Assembly (NCBI RefSeq): GCF_001598695.1 | Contig: NZ_BCZK01000014.1 | Span: 1-64,000, forward strand | Length of the DNA: 64,000 nt | DNA from: Klebsiella oxytoca NBRC 105695 | GTDB taxonomy: Bacteria; Pseudomonadota; Gammaproteobacteria; Enterobacterales; Enterobacteriaceae | Direction of reading: 5' to 3' | Part shown: positions 18,835 to 27,125 of the stretch, in pieces | Layout of the letters: the number at the start of each line of letters is the position of its first letter | Position numbering within the stretch: the first letter of the stretch is position 1 | Notes under the pieces: model-generated | The model's input: the letters and a program-made list of their open reading frames with translations, nothing else | Database searches by the model: none | What the model was told of the DNA's origin: nothing | Program-made: the position numbers and the translations under genes

Positions 18835-20379
18835 TTAATCTTGAGGTGTTGAAGCCGCGATCAATTTTTCGCGGGTAACCGCATGGCGCGGTAAATCGGC
18901 GGTAATCCGGCCATCGGCCATCACCAGAATGCGATCCGCCAGCGCCATAACTTCATCCAGCTCCGATGAAGAGAACATCACCGCCAGACCCTGTTGGGCC
19001 ATTTTGCCGATCAGGTGATACACGTCAGTTTTCGCGCCGACGTCGATACCGCGAGTGGGCTCATCGAGAAACACCACTTCGGGCCTGGTCATCAACGCCT
19101 TGCCGAGCACCACTTTTTGTTGATTGCCGCCGCTGAGCGAGGTGATGGGCAGATCGGGGTCGCTGACCTTGATCGCCAGTTCGCGGATCATCTCTTTGAC
19201 GCAGGTGATTTCTTTCTGCGGATTCAGCCATTTCCACGCCCGACGAAAGCCCTGAAGGCTGAAATCAGAGAGGGTCATATTCGATTGAATCGACATCATC
19301 TGCACCACGCCTTCTCCCTGGCGGTCCTCGGGAACCAGCGCCAGCCCTTTTTTCAGCCGCGCCTGGAACGGGGACTTTTCGATATTTTCGCCGTTGAGAT
19401 GGACGTTACCGCTTTGGCAAGGCATTAATCCGACCAGGCCTTTAAACAGTTCCGTGCGTCCGGCGCCGAGCAGGCCATAGATGCCGATCACCTCTCCCTT
19501 ACTTAAGGTGAAGGTCACGTCGTTGAGCTTATAGCCGCCGCTCGGGTGCAGCGCCGTTAAACCTTCAACGGCAAGGACCGCTTCGCCTTTCGGCGCGGGC
19601 CGGTAGTCGAAATGTTTTTTCTTATCGCCGACCATCTGTTCGATAATCCACGGGATACTGGCGTCGCTGACCTCGCGTTCACTGATAAAGCGTCCGTCGC
19701 GGAAAATGGTGATGTGGTCGCCAATTTCCATCAGTTCTTCGAGGCGGTGGGAAATATAGATAATGGTGACGCCGCGACGTTTAAGCTGTTCAATAACGTT
19801 AAACAGGATTTTGACTTCCGACTGGCTGAGCGCAGAGGTGGGCTCATCCATAATTAATACCCGGGTGTCTTTTGAAAGTGCGCGCGCAATTTCGACCAGC
19901 TGCTGATGGCCAATACCGAGCTCGCCGAGCTGGGTATAAGGGTCGACGTTGAGCTCCAGCCTCTCGAGTAATTTTTTGGCTAACTCGTATTGATATTTTT
20001 CGTTGATCTTTCCTTTTTGAAAGAACTCGTTAGCCATGAAAATATTATCCATGACGTTCATATTCGGAAATAAATTTAATTCCTGGAAAATGATGCTGAT
20101 TCCCTGCTTTTCGGCCTGGTGAGTCGAGCTCAGGGTAACCGGAACGCCATCAAGAATAATTTGACCGGAGGAGGGTGTTTCAACGCCAGCAAGCATTTTC
20201 ATCATGGTGGATTTACCCGCACCATTTTCACCGATCAGAACGTTTACTTTATTTCGATAGACCCGGTAATTGACGTTATCTAAGGCAACGACGCCGGGAT
20301 AAACGCGCGATAATTCACGGGTTTCGATAATAACTTCAGATTCGACTGGTTGGGAATTGACGAGTTCTTGCCGCTGCAT
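18835..20379 (-). CDS. Ribose-type sugar ABC importer, dual ATP-binding protein
   Basis: A 514-residue RbsA/AraG-type protein with two nucleotide-binding domains. Domain 1 has Walker A GENGAGKST and signature-like GIGHQQLVEIARAL. Domain 2 has the atypical GLLGAGRTEL and signature LSGGNQQKVVLGKAL with LDEPTRGIDVGAK. An open frame extends 34 codons further upstream, but ATG 20379 follows a GGGAGGACA site and lies one base after the stop of the DUF2291 gene, so it is the better start. It powers sugar import together with the permease. Confidence 0.92.
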   Translation of the reverse strand: MQRQELVNSQPVESEVIIETRELSRVYPGVVALDNVNYRVYRNKVNVLIGENGAGKSTMMKMLAGVETPSSGQIILDGVPVTLSSTHQAEKQGISIIFQELNLFPNMNVMDNIFMANEFFQKGKINEKYQYELAKKLLERLELNVDPYTQLGELGIGHQQLVEIARALSKDTRVLIMDEPTSALSQSEVKILFNVIEQLKRRGVTIIYISHRLEELMEIGDHITIFRDGRFISEREVSDASIPWIIEQMVGDKKKHFDYRPAPKGEAVLAVEGLTALHPSGGYKLNDVTFTLSKGEVIGIYGLLGAGRTELFKGLVGLMPCQSGNVHLNGENIEKSPFQARLKKGLALVPEDRQGEGVVQMMSIQSNMTLSDFSLQGFRRAWKWLNPQKEITCVKEMIRELAIKVSDPDLPITSLSGGNQQKVVLGKALMTRPEVVFLDEPTRGIDVGAKTDVYHLIGKMAQQGLAVMFSSSELDEVMALADRILVMADGRITADLPRHAVTREKLIAASTPQD

Positions 20380-20380
20380 T

Positions 20381-21001
20381 TTATTGTCCTCCCAAACGAA
20401 CAATTTTTGCCGGCGTAATATCAGGAACGGTCTGCGGAATATCCCAGGCCGAGAACACGCCATATACCTGCACCGCTTCACCGGTTTTAACCTGCGCCGT
20501 CTGGATCATTTTGACCGCATGTTCGTTAATCGCCCGGCTATATTCACCAAACAGCACCTGATCGTTGAAGTCCTGATAGCTGGCGCCCTGGTAGCCGTCG
20601 CGTAAAAGCGTGCCGCGCAGCGTCGGGCCAATCTGCACCACCACGTTGCCGCCGCTGGTATCCTGGATCGTCATTTTTCCGCTGCGGGAAGCGGAATCAA
20701 TTTTGCTGATATTGCCTTCCACTTTGACGTAGAACACGCACGGGTTCTCATCCTGAGCGCGATAACCTAACGCTTTGCAGGCGCTATCAATGTCTTTCGC
20801 CGTGCGCAGGGCAGTCATTAACTCGGCAACGGGGCGAGCCCTGGCCACAACCTGAGGAACGACCTGCTCTTGCCATGTCCGATCGATATCCGCCATATGC
20901 GGATTAGGCGGGGATTTCAGGTCGGCCAGCTCCTGCTGAGAAACAATTCGGCAGCCTCCGAGGGCAACAACGACCAGCATCAGCGAGATTTTTTTATACA
21001 T
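20381..21001 (-). CDS. DUF2291 family lipoprotein of a sugar ABC transporter operon
   Basis: A 206-residue protein with a lipoprotein signal: MYKK, a hydrophobic stretch, then the lipobox LGGC with the acceptor cysteine near residue 17. It belongs to DUF2291, seen next to ribose-type ABC transporters; the function is unknown. It contains VQIGPTLRGTLLRDGY in the C-terminal half, an OB-like region typical of the family. An in-frame start at 21082 overlaps the binding protein gene, so 21001 (after a good ribosome site) is chosen. A hairpin separates it from the binding protein gene. Being periplasm-facing, it may assist ligand delivery; that is inference. Confidence 0.82.
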   Translation of the reverse strand: MYKKISLMLVVVALGGCRIVSQQELADLKSPPNPHMADIDRTWQEQVVPQVVARARPVAELMTALRTAKDIDSACKALGYRAQDENPCVFYVKVEGNISKIDSASRSGKMTIQDTSGGNVVVQIGPTLRGTLLRDGYQGASYQDFNDQVLFGEYSRAINEHAVKMIQTAQVKTGEAVQVYGVFSAWDIPQTVPDITPAKIVRLGGQ

Positions 21002-21014
21002 AATACTCTCCTGT

Positions 21015-21032
21015 GCGCCCCGGAAGGGGCGC
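21015..21032 (-). other. Intercistronic hairpin after binding-protein gene
   Basis: GCGCCCC-GGAA-GGGGCGC has a 7-bp stem and lies between the binding-protein stop and the DUF2291 start. Hairpins at this place commonly protect the binding-protein mRNA and reduce downstream expression. Confidence 0.55.
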
Positions 21033-21044
21033 AACAACCTGGAA

Positions 21045-21980
21045 TCAGGATTTGATATTGAAGTCCTGAACTTTGTCTGCATTGTCCTGGGTGATCAGAA
21101 TGCCGCGGAACATCACGCGCTGCCTGGCCGGTTTTTCGCCTTTTTGCAGGTAGTTATCGAGGTCGGTCACTCCCTGAGCGGCGATGGCCTGCGCCTGAAG
21201 CATCACGGTGGCCTGCAGGGTGCCGGCTTTTACCGCGTCGCGCTCATCGTTACTGCCATCGATACCGACCACCACCACGTCGTTGCGATTAGCGGCTTTC
21301 AGCGCGGCAATGGCGCCAAGCGCGACAGGACCGTTGCCGCAAATCACGCCTTTCACGTCGGGGTGCGCCTGCAGGATGCTGTCCATAATGCGTTTGCCGT
21401 CGATTAACGTGCCCTTCGCGTCCTGCTTAGCGACGCTGACCATATCCGGGTACTGGTCGATAACCTGGTGGAAAGATTTTGAACGCGTTACGCAATTATT
21501 ATCCGCCAGGTTACAGGTCAGCTCGGCGTATTTGCCTTTCTCCGCCATTTTCTCGACAAATACGTTGGCGACTTCAGAACCGGCCTGGAAGTTATTATGG
21601 GTAATTTGCTCCAGCGCGATATCATCGACAGGAATTTCACGGTTGATTAAAACCACCGGAATACCCGCTTTCTTCGCTTTTTCAATGGCGGCGACGCTGG
21701 CGGTGGAGTCGGCGTTATCCAGAATAATGCCCTGAACTTTTTTACCGATGGCGGTATCGATCAGCTCGTTCTGTTTTTTGACATCTTCGCCATGGGACAG
21801 AATGGTAGTTTGATATCCCAGCTCTTTGGCTTTCTCGCTGGCGCCCTTGGCTTCAGAGGCGTAATACGGGTTATCCAGCGAGTTAACCATGATCATAATG
21901 GTGCCTTTTTCTGCGGCCTGAGCGGCAAAAGAAAAGGCGGTCAGGGTAGCAGCAGTTAAAAGCGTTAAACGTAATTTCAT
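21045..21980 (-). CDS. Ribose-type sugar ABC importer, periplasmic binding protein
   Basis: A 311-residue Peripla_BP_4 protein with a Sec signal peptide (MKLRLTLLTAATLTAFSFAAQA-AEK). It follows the ribose-binding pattern: NSLDNPYYASEAKGA near residue 33, DNADSTASVAAIEKAKKAGIPVVLINREI near residue 88-115, and VVVGIDGSNDERDAVKAG near residue 240. Two extra cysteines (TCNLADNNC) may form a disulfide. The ligand is probably a pentose, tetritol or branched sugar matching the downstream kinase and transketolase. The gene lies 133 bases after the kinase gene. Confidence 0.9.
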   Translation of the reverse strand: MKLRLTLLTAATLTAFSFAAQAAEKGTIMIMVNSLDNPYYASEAKGASEKAKELGYQTTILSHGEDVKKQNELIDTAIGKKVQGIILDNADSTASVAAIEKAKKAGIPVVLINREIPVDDIALEQITHNNFQAGSEVANVFVEKMAEKGKYAELTCNLADNNCVTRSKSFHQVIDQYPDMVSVAKQDAKGTLIDGKRIMDSILQAHPDVKGVICGNGPVALGAIAALKAANRNDVVVVGIDGSNDERDAVKAGTLQATVMLQAQAIAAQGVTDLDNYLQKGEKPARQRVMFRGILITQDNADKVQDFNIKS

Positions 21981-22113
21981 GACAATTTTCTCTCTTGGTT
22001 GTTATTGTCGGGTACGGTGAAACAACGTAAGGCCTGTAAATCGAGTTTATGGGCCGGGGGTCTCCTTTTGTTGATGAGTAAGGTGCGTCACGCGTGCGAT
22101 TCCCTGGTGGGCG

Positions 22114-23634
22114 TCAGGCGGACGTTGCCGGTTTCCATAATGTTCTGTTCACCGCATGGCGCCACTCCTGCCATCTCTTCTGCAGGCGCTGGTGGCGGGC
22201 CATATCGGGAATAAATTCGCTATGTTCGGTTAAAAAGGCTTTCAGGTCGGTGACCGTTCCCGGATTCAGGGCCTTGCGCGCAAGGAGGGCTGCGCCAATC
22301 GCCGACAGTTCGGCAACGTCGCTGCGCATCACCGGGCAGCCGAGCAGGTCAGCCTGATACTGCATTAACCAGTCGTTTTTGGTCGGGCCGCCGTCGACCA
22401 TCAGCGCCGCTAAATGGAAGTCATCCTGCTGGCGCATGGCGACGACGACATCGGCGATTTGATAGGTAATGGATTCCAGCGCGGCGCGAATCAGATGGGC
22501 GCGCTTGACGCCGCGGCTCAGACCGCAAATCACGCCGCGGGCGCTGTCGTCCCACCACGGTGCGCCGAGGCCGGTTAAGGCTGGTACAAAATAGACGCCA
22601 AGAGTGGAGTCCACGGAGCCGGGAAGGGTGTTAAGCTCGTGAGCCAGTTCGCCATCCGAAAGCTCGCTTAACCCGGTGCTGTCGGCCATCCACGCCACGG
22701 CGTCGCCGGTATGGGGAATATTACCTTCGAGCCCGTAGGTGATGCTGTCGCCGTCGTGCCAGGCGATGGTGGTGGCCAGCGCGTCGATATCGCACTGTGC
22801 GGATTTTACCGGCGCCATCACCGATGACCCCGTACCGTAGGTGGCTTTAACACAGCCGAGTTCGCCCAGTGCGTGGCCAAACAACGCGGCGTGGGAATCC
22901 CCGACCATCGCCATCACAGGAATACCGTCAGGAATATTATTCAGCCCGCGGGTATAGCCAAATAATCCGCTGGACGGTTTAATCTCCGGCAGCGCGGCGC
23001 GTGGGATCTGGAATAGCGCCAGCATTTCGTCGTCCCACTGGCCGGTTTGCAGGTTCAGTAGCTGCGTGCGCGCGGCATTGGAATAATCGCAATGAAACGC
23101 TTCGCCCTGGGTTAAGTTCCACAGCAGCCAGCTGTCGATAGTGCCGAGGCAGATTTCTCCCCGCTCTGCCAGCATGCGACCCTCAGGAATGGATTCCAGC
23201 AGCCAGCGCATTTTTGAGGCAGAGAACAGGGGGGCAATCGGCAGGCCGGTAGCGGCCTTAATTTGTTGCTCAGTACCGTCGCGGCGTAGTTCATCGCAAA
23301 ACGCAGCGCTGCGGGTACATTGCCAGGTGATAGCCGCGTTGATCGGCTTACCGCTCTGGCGATACCAGCCGATCGCCGTCTCGCGCTGATTGCTGATGGC
23401 TAAGGCAGCGATGTTTTCCGCGCCAACGTGTTCAACCGCTTGCGCAATAACGTCCAGTGACGCCTCTACCAGCACTACTCCCGACTGCTCAACCCAGCCC
23501 TCACGCGGTGTTTGAATCGCCAGCGGCTGGGAGAATTTCACCACGACCTGGCCGCGGCTATCGAGCACGACGGCTTTGGCATTCGTGGTGCCTTCGTCCA
23601 GTGCAATGATGAACTCTTTAGGTGTTGCCTGCAT
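22114..23634 (-). CDS. FGGY family carbohydrate kinase (glycerol kinase-like)
   Basis: A 506-residue FGGY kinase with the N-terminal phosphate motif ALDEGTTNAKAVV near residues 11-23, NQRETAIGW near residue 82, TWQCTR near residue 102, DSWLLWNL near residue 165, GDSHAALFG near residue 246, and the C-terminal MVDGGPTKNDWLMQYQADLLG near residue 413. It resembles GlpK and the ketotetrose/ketopentose kinases of the superfamily, so it may phosphorylate glycerol, a ketose or a polyol. In this operon a ketose made by the SDR enzymes is the expected substrate, giving a sugar phosphate for the divergent transketolase. It is the first gene of the minus-strand operon, with an AGGAG site eight bases upstream. 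Confidence 0.88.
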   Translation of the reverse strand: MQATPKEFIIALDEGTTNAKAVVLDSRGQVVVKFSQPLAIQTPREGWVEQSGVVLVEASLDVIAQAVEHVGAENIAALAISNQRETAIGWYRQSGKPINAAITWQCTRSAAFCDELRRDGTEQQIKAATGLPIAPLFSASKMRWLLESIPEGRMLAERGEICLGTIDSWLLWNLTQGEAFHCDYSNAARTQLLNLQTGQWDDEMLALFQIPRAALPEIKPSSGLFGYTRGLNNIPDGIPVMAMVGDSHAALFGHALGELGCVKATYGTGSSVMAPVKSAQCDIDALATTIAWHDGDSITYGLEGNIPHTGDAVAWMADSTGLSELSDGELAHELNTLPGSVDSTLGVYFVPALTGLGAPWWDDSARGVICGLSRGVKRAHLIRAALESITYQIADVVVAMRQQDDFHLAALMVDGGPTKNDWLMQYQADLLGCPVMRSDVAELSAIGAALLARKALNPGTVTDLKAFLTEHSEFIPDMARHQRLQKRWQEWRHAVNRTLWKPATSA

Positions 23635-23749
23635 TAGGTAGTCTCCTGAGTCACACTTCGTCCTGGTGCGGAGGGCAAAAGGTGAGCATTCCTCTTGTTC
23701 GCATTGCTTCCTGGCAGGGCATGATGTGACAATTCGTTTTCACTTTTTT

Positions 23750-23778
23750 AATCACTGAATATATATTCGATAGTGATT
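23750..23778. promoter_or_regulatory. Operator candidate upstream of the kinase operon (shared palindrome)
   Basis: The palindrome GAATATATATTC (23757-23768) is framed by AATCACT (23750) and AGTGATT (to 23778). The 13-mer TGAATATATATTC occurs again at 25118-25130 before the transketolase genes. The shared sequence in the two promoter regions flanking the SorC-type regulator marks a likely binding site for it. The rest of the 364-bp gap 23635-23998 holds only this element, the promoter region and a hairpin. Confidence 0.7.
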
Positions 23779-23943
23779 ATTTATTTGATACCTTAGCCAG
23801 AAACTTCCCGTCGGGCTACTGGAAAAGTTATCAATTGTGCTGGCAATCACACTTATCCGATCGGCGAAGCGTTCAGCTATGGGTGGGAAAGGAGGTGATT
23901 TTAGAGTTTTATATTATTGAAATATAATGACTTATTTGCGTAA

Positions 23944-23971
23944 CCTTTACGCTTCTGGCAAAGCGTAAAGG
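23944..23971 (-). terminator. Hairpin downstream of the SorC-type regulator gene
   Basis: CCTTTACGCTT-6 nt-AAGCGTAAAGG is a perfect 11-bp stem starting 28 bases after the regulator stop on the minus strand. No U-tract follows, so it may be a weak terminator or an mRNA 3' end stabiliser. Confidence 0.5.
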
Positions 23972-23998
23972 CTGTGGGAAAGTGTTTGAGTGAGGAAA

Positions 23999-24949
23999 TT
24001 AACCGGCAATAAGCAGTCTGGCCGTTGGGTAATCGGTGATCAGAACATCGATATAACCGCCCGAAAGCGCACCTTTGATAGCTGCGACCTTCTCGCTGCC
24101 GCCGGCCAGGGCCACCACGTTAGGGCACTTCTTCACCTTCTCCAGCGCCATACCGATAACAGGATCTTCATCATCGCGTAACACTGCTCTGCCGTTTTTA
24201 TCGTAATAGTGCAGGCAAATGTCACCCACGGCACCGCGTTCCGCCAGCACCTGCAGCATATCTTCGTGATAGTAGTTGCCGGATGTTTTCAGCAGCTGCG
24301 AAGGTTCAAGAATACCGATCCCGACAATCGCGATATCGACTTCATCAAAGCGGGCAATAACGTCGGCGACATCTTTACTGGCAACAAGACGATTCTTCTC
24401 CTCGGTGGATCCTTCAATGCTCTGGGAAGGGAGCAGCCAGGCTTCACAGTTCAGATGCTGCGCCAGGGTCTGGGTGAGAATAGTGGCTTGCACGTTGCCG
24501 TTCGGCCCTACGCCGCCGAGCAGCTGGATGACGCCGCTGGCTTTCAGGTTTTGGGCGTGTACTTCATCCACCATCGCGCGGATGGTGGAACTCCACGAAG
24601 AGACGCCAATCAGATCCTTTGGCCGTAATCGCGTTTCGAGGTAGTGGGCAGCGGCGGAACCGATAGCGCGCTTGATGGTGTGATCGCTGGCATCCTCTTC
24701 GGTATCCACCACGATGGCTTGCTTAATTCCGTAACGATCCTCAAGACCTTTTTCAAGGTTAAGAAAAATATTTGATGGCTGAACAACGCTAATTTTCACC
24801 ACGCCCTCTTTCTGGCAGCGGGTGATCGCTCGGGAGATAAATGACTGAGAAAGCGAGAGAAGTTGAGCAATGTCGGACTGCTTGCGTCCTTCGAGATAGT
24901 AGAGCGTGGCAATCTTAACTAATAGCCGTTGTTCATCCTGCTTAGCCAT
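23999..24949 (-). CDS. SorC/DeoR-type sugar-binding transcriptional regulator
   Basis: A 316-residue regulator. Residues 1-55 hold a helix-turn-helix (GRKQSDIAQLLSLSQSFISRAITRCQKEGVV). The rest is the SorC sugar-binding domain, fitted for a phosphorylated sugar effector (IGVSSWSSTIRAMVDE near residue 113, VALAGGSEKVAAIKGALSGGYIDVLITDYPTARLLI at the end). It lies between the two operons it is likely to control: the kinase/ABC/SDR operon (same strand) and the divergent split transketolase. A shared palindrome lies upstream of each. The effector is probably a sugar phosphate intermediate of the pathway. Confidence 0.88.
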   Translation of the reverse strand: MAKQDEQRLLVKIATLYYLEGRKQSDIAQLLSLSQSFISRAITRCQKEGVVKISVVQPSNIFLNLEKGLEDRYGIKQAIVVDTEEDASDHTIKRAIGSAAAHYLETRLRPKDLIGVSSWSSTIRAMVDEVHAQNLKASGVIQLLGGVGPNGNVQATILTQTLAQHLNCEAWLLPSQSIEGSTEEKNRLVASKDVADVIARFDEVDIAIVGIGILEPSQLLKTSGNYYHEDMLQVLAERGAVGDICLHYYDKNGRAVLRDDEDPVIGMALEKVKKCPNVVALAGGSEKVAAIKGALSGGYIDVLITDYPTARLLIAG

Positions 24950-25108
24950 ATATTTCCCCGAAAATCATTTACGTGCAGCCATTATCTTAGAGCTCATTAT
25001 CATACGCGAAAAGAAAAGACATTTAAGTGTGATGAATATCTAACTTTCGCCAATCCTCAAAATCAGCTATGGACAAAAACAGAACAGTAGCTGCATAATT
25101 GAATAAAG

Positions 25109-25139
25109 AATCGTTATTGAATATATATTCATGGCGATT
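25109..25139. promoter_or_regulatory. Operator candidate upstream of the transketolase genes (shared palindrome)
   Basis: TGAATATATATTCA (25118-25131) is a perfect 14-bp palindrome framed by AATCG (25109-25113) and CGATT (25135-25139) with a common centre. It repeats the 13-mer found at 23756-23768. It lies between the regulator and transketolase genes and is probably the site through which the regulator controls both. Confidence 0.7.
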
Positions 25140-25194
25140 TCAGGTCAACTGAAAAGTGCCCGGGTGAAGTGATACCCGGTGGTAAGGAGGCAGA

Positions 25195-25263
25195 ATGTTC
25201 CTGAGTATGATGCAGCGGCGTGAGCCCTACGATGCGTTGCCTGGGGATGTCTGGTTTTTTTAG
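25195..25263 (+). CDS. Possible 22-residue leader peptide upstream of split transketolase
   Basis: A short open frame (MFLSMMQRREPYDALPGDVW, then FF and stop) has an excellent TAAGGAGG site five bases before its ATG and ends 50 bases before the transketolase start. It resembles no family I know. It could be a translated leader, a small regulatory peptide, or the remnant of a lost gene. A hairpin-capable stretch (CCCGGGT...ATACCCGG, 25160-25179) precedes it. The strong ribosome site is the only support. Confidence 0.35.
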   Translation: MFLSMMQRREPYDALPGDVWFF

Positions 25264-25313
25264 TCCCTGACGGAATAAATATTCCAAGTTGAAAATAAAT
25301 TCAGAGGTATTAA

Positions 25314-26144
25314 ATGAATCCCTATAGCTATGATGTCCAGGCACTTGAGCGTAAAGCCCGCGCCGTACGTCGCCATATCGTCAGATTGAATGCCAATAGC
25401 CCCGCTGGCGGGCACACCGGCGCCGACCTGTCGCAGGTTGAATTGCTCACTGCGCTCTATTTTCGCATTATGAACGTCGCGCCGGACCGCGTGGATGATG
25501 ACCAGCGCGATATCTACATCCAGTCGAAAGGCCATGCGGTGGGCTGCTACTACTGCGTGCTGGCCGAAGCGGGCTTCTTCCCGGTTGACTGGCTGGAAAC
25601 CTATCAGCATGCGAATTCTCATCTTCCTGGTCACCCGGTTCGTCAGAAAACGCCGGGGATTGAACTCAACACCGGCGCGCTGGGCCACGGTTTGCCTGTT
25701 GCGGTGGGGCTGGCGCTGGCTGCGAAAAAAAGCAACAGCTCCCGCCGCATCTTTTTAATTACCGGCGATGGCGAACTGGCGGAAGGCAGCAACTGGGAAG
25801 CGGCGCTGGCTGCGGCGCACTACGGCCTTGATAACCTCGTCATTATTAATGACAAAAACAATCTCCAGCTGGCGGGGCCGACGCGGGAAATTATGAATAC
25901 CGATCCGCTGGCCGATAAATGGAAGGCCTTCGGAATGACGGTTACCGAATGCCAGGGTAACGACATGGCGTCGGTGGTGGCGACCCTGGAAGGGCTGAAG
26001 CAGGAAGGTAAACCCAACGTTATTATCGCCAACACCACGAAAGGTGCCGGTATTTCCTTTATCCAGGGGCGCCCGGAGTGGCACCACCGGGTACCGAAAG
26101 GCGAAGAAATTACACTGGCACTGGAGGAACTGAAAGATGAGTAA
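25314..26144 (+). CDS. Split transketolase, N-terminal (TPP-binding) subunit
   Basis: A 276-residue transketolase N-terminal half. It has IVRLNANSPAGGHTGADLSQVELLTALYF near residues 23-50, SKGHAVGCYY near residue 70, GALGHGLPVAVGLALAAKK, and the thiamine diphosphate/metal motif GDGELAEGSNWEAALAAAHYG...NDKNN near residues 151-183. Together with the next gene it forms a two-subunit transketolase moving a two-carbon unit from a ketose phosphate to an aldose acceptor. Similar split enzymes serve specialised sugar routes, such as apulose-4-phosphate cleavage. The two genes overlap by 8 bases. They are divergent from the regulator and share its putative operator. Confidence 0.92.
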   Translation: MNPYSYDVQALERKARAVRRHIVRLNANSPAGGHTGADLSQVELLTALYFRIMNVAPDRVDDDQRDIYIQSKGHAVGCYYCVLAEAGFFPVDWLETYQHANSHLPGHPVRQKTPGIELNTGALGHGLPVAVGLALAAKKSNSSRRIFLITGDGELAEGSNWEAALAAAHYGLDNLVIINDKNNLQLAGPTREIMNTDPLADKWKAFGMTVTECQGNDMASVVATLEGLKQEGKPNVIIANTTKGAGISFIQGRPEWHHRVPKGEEITLALEELKDE

Positions 26145-27072
26145 TGCAGAACACCTGGCGAGCGTGATGGTTCAGGCCTTTATTGATGCAGTCGACAGCG
26201 GTGTCGATCTGGTGCCGGTGGTGGCTGACTCCACGTCAACGGCCAAAATCGCGCCGTTTATTAAACAGTTCCCCGGGCGTCTGGTGAACGTGGGCATCGC
26301 CGAGCAGAGCATGGTCGGGACGGCGGCGGGCCTGGCCCTGGGGGGGAAAGTGGCGGTCACCTGTAACGCCGCGCCGTTCCTGATTTCCCGCGCCAATGAG
26401 CAGATTAAAGTCGACGTTTGCTATAACAACACCAACGTTAAGCTATTTGGCCTTAACGCCGGCGCCAGCTACGGCCCGCTGGCCAGCACCCATCATGCGA
26501 TTGATGACCTGGCGGTGATGCGCGGCTTCGGCAATATCCAGATTTTCGCCCCGTCTTCGCCGCGTGAATGCCGGCAGATTATCGATTACGCCATCGGCTA
26601 TCAGGGGCCGGTCTATATTCGTCTTGACGGCAAGGCGCTGCCGGAACTGCATGATGAAAGCTATCGCTTCGTGCCGGGAGCGGTCGTTACGCTGCGGGAA
26701 GGCGAGGATATCGCTCTGGTCGCTACCGGATCGACGGTGCATGAGATCGTCGATGCCGGGCAGATGCTGGCCGACGCGGGGATTCAGGCTAAAGTGGTGA
26801 GCGTGCCGTCCATTCGCCCTTGCGATACCGCCGCGCTGCTGGCGGCGCTGAAACCGTGCAAGGCGGTGATAACGGTGGAGGAGCATAACGTCAACGGCGG
26901 GTTGGGTAGCCTGGTGGCGGAAGTGCTGGCTGAGGCCGGGGCGGCAATTCCGCTCAAACGCCTGGGGATCCCGGATGGTGAGTATGCGGCGGCGGCAGAT
27001 CGCGGCTGGCTGCGTAAACACCACGGTTTCGATGCCGCTTCCGTCGCCGGGCTGGCGCAGAAAATGCGCTGA
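26137..27072 (+). CDS. Split transketolase, C-terminal subunit
   Basis: A 311-residue protein carrying the pyrimidine-binding domain, with the catalytic glutamate in NVGIAEQSMVGTAAGLALGG near residues 51-70, and the C-terminal transketolase domain (DIALVATGSTVHEIVDAGQMLADAGIQAKVVSVPSIRP near residues 189-226; VEEHNVNGGLGSLVAEVLAE near 248). Its ATG lies inside the end of the N-terminal subunit gene with a GGAGG site, indicating coupled synthesis in equal amounts. A terminator follows at 27095-27121. Confidence 0.92.
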   Translation: MSNAEHLASVMVQAFIDAVDSGVDLVPVVADSTSTAKIAPFIKQFPGRLVNVGIAEQSMVGTAAGLALGGKVAVTCNAAPFLISRANEQIKVDVCYNNTNVKLFGLNAGASYGPLASTHHAIDDLAVMRGFGNIQIFAPSSPRECRQIIDYAIGYQGPVYIRLDGKALPELHDESYRFVPGAVVTLREGEDIALVATGSTVHEIVDAGQMLADAGIQAKVVSVPSIRPCDTAALLAALKPCKAVITVEEHNVNGGLGSLVAEVLAEAGAAIPLKRLGIPDGEYAAAADRGWLRKHHGFDAASVAGLAQKMR

Positions 27073-27094
27073 CTTTACGCCGGCTTAAACCGAT

Positions 27095-27121
27095 AACCCG
27101 TGCGGCTGCCGCGCGGGTTTT
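27095..27121 (+). terminator. Intrinsic terminator of the transketolase operon
   Basis: AACCCGTGCGGC pairs with GCCGCGCGGGTT across a one-base loop region (12-bp stem with one mismatch), followed by TTTGCTTTT. It lies between the convergent transketolase operon and entD and may work for both. Confidence 0.75.
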
Positions 27122-27125
27122 GCTT

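Noticed and set aside
15283-27072. Mobile island with integrase and attachment sites
   Set aside because: The cluster is accessory relative to E. coli, but no integrase, transposase, tRNA gene or flanking direct repeat was seen, so mobility is not claimed.
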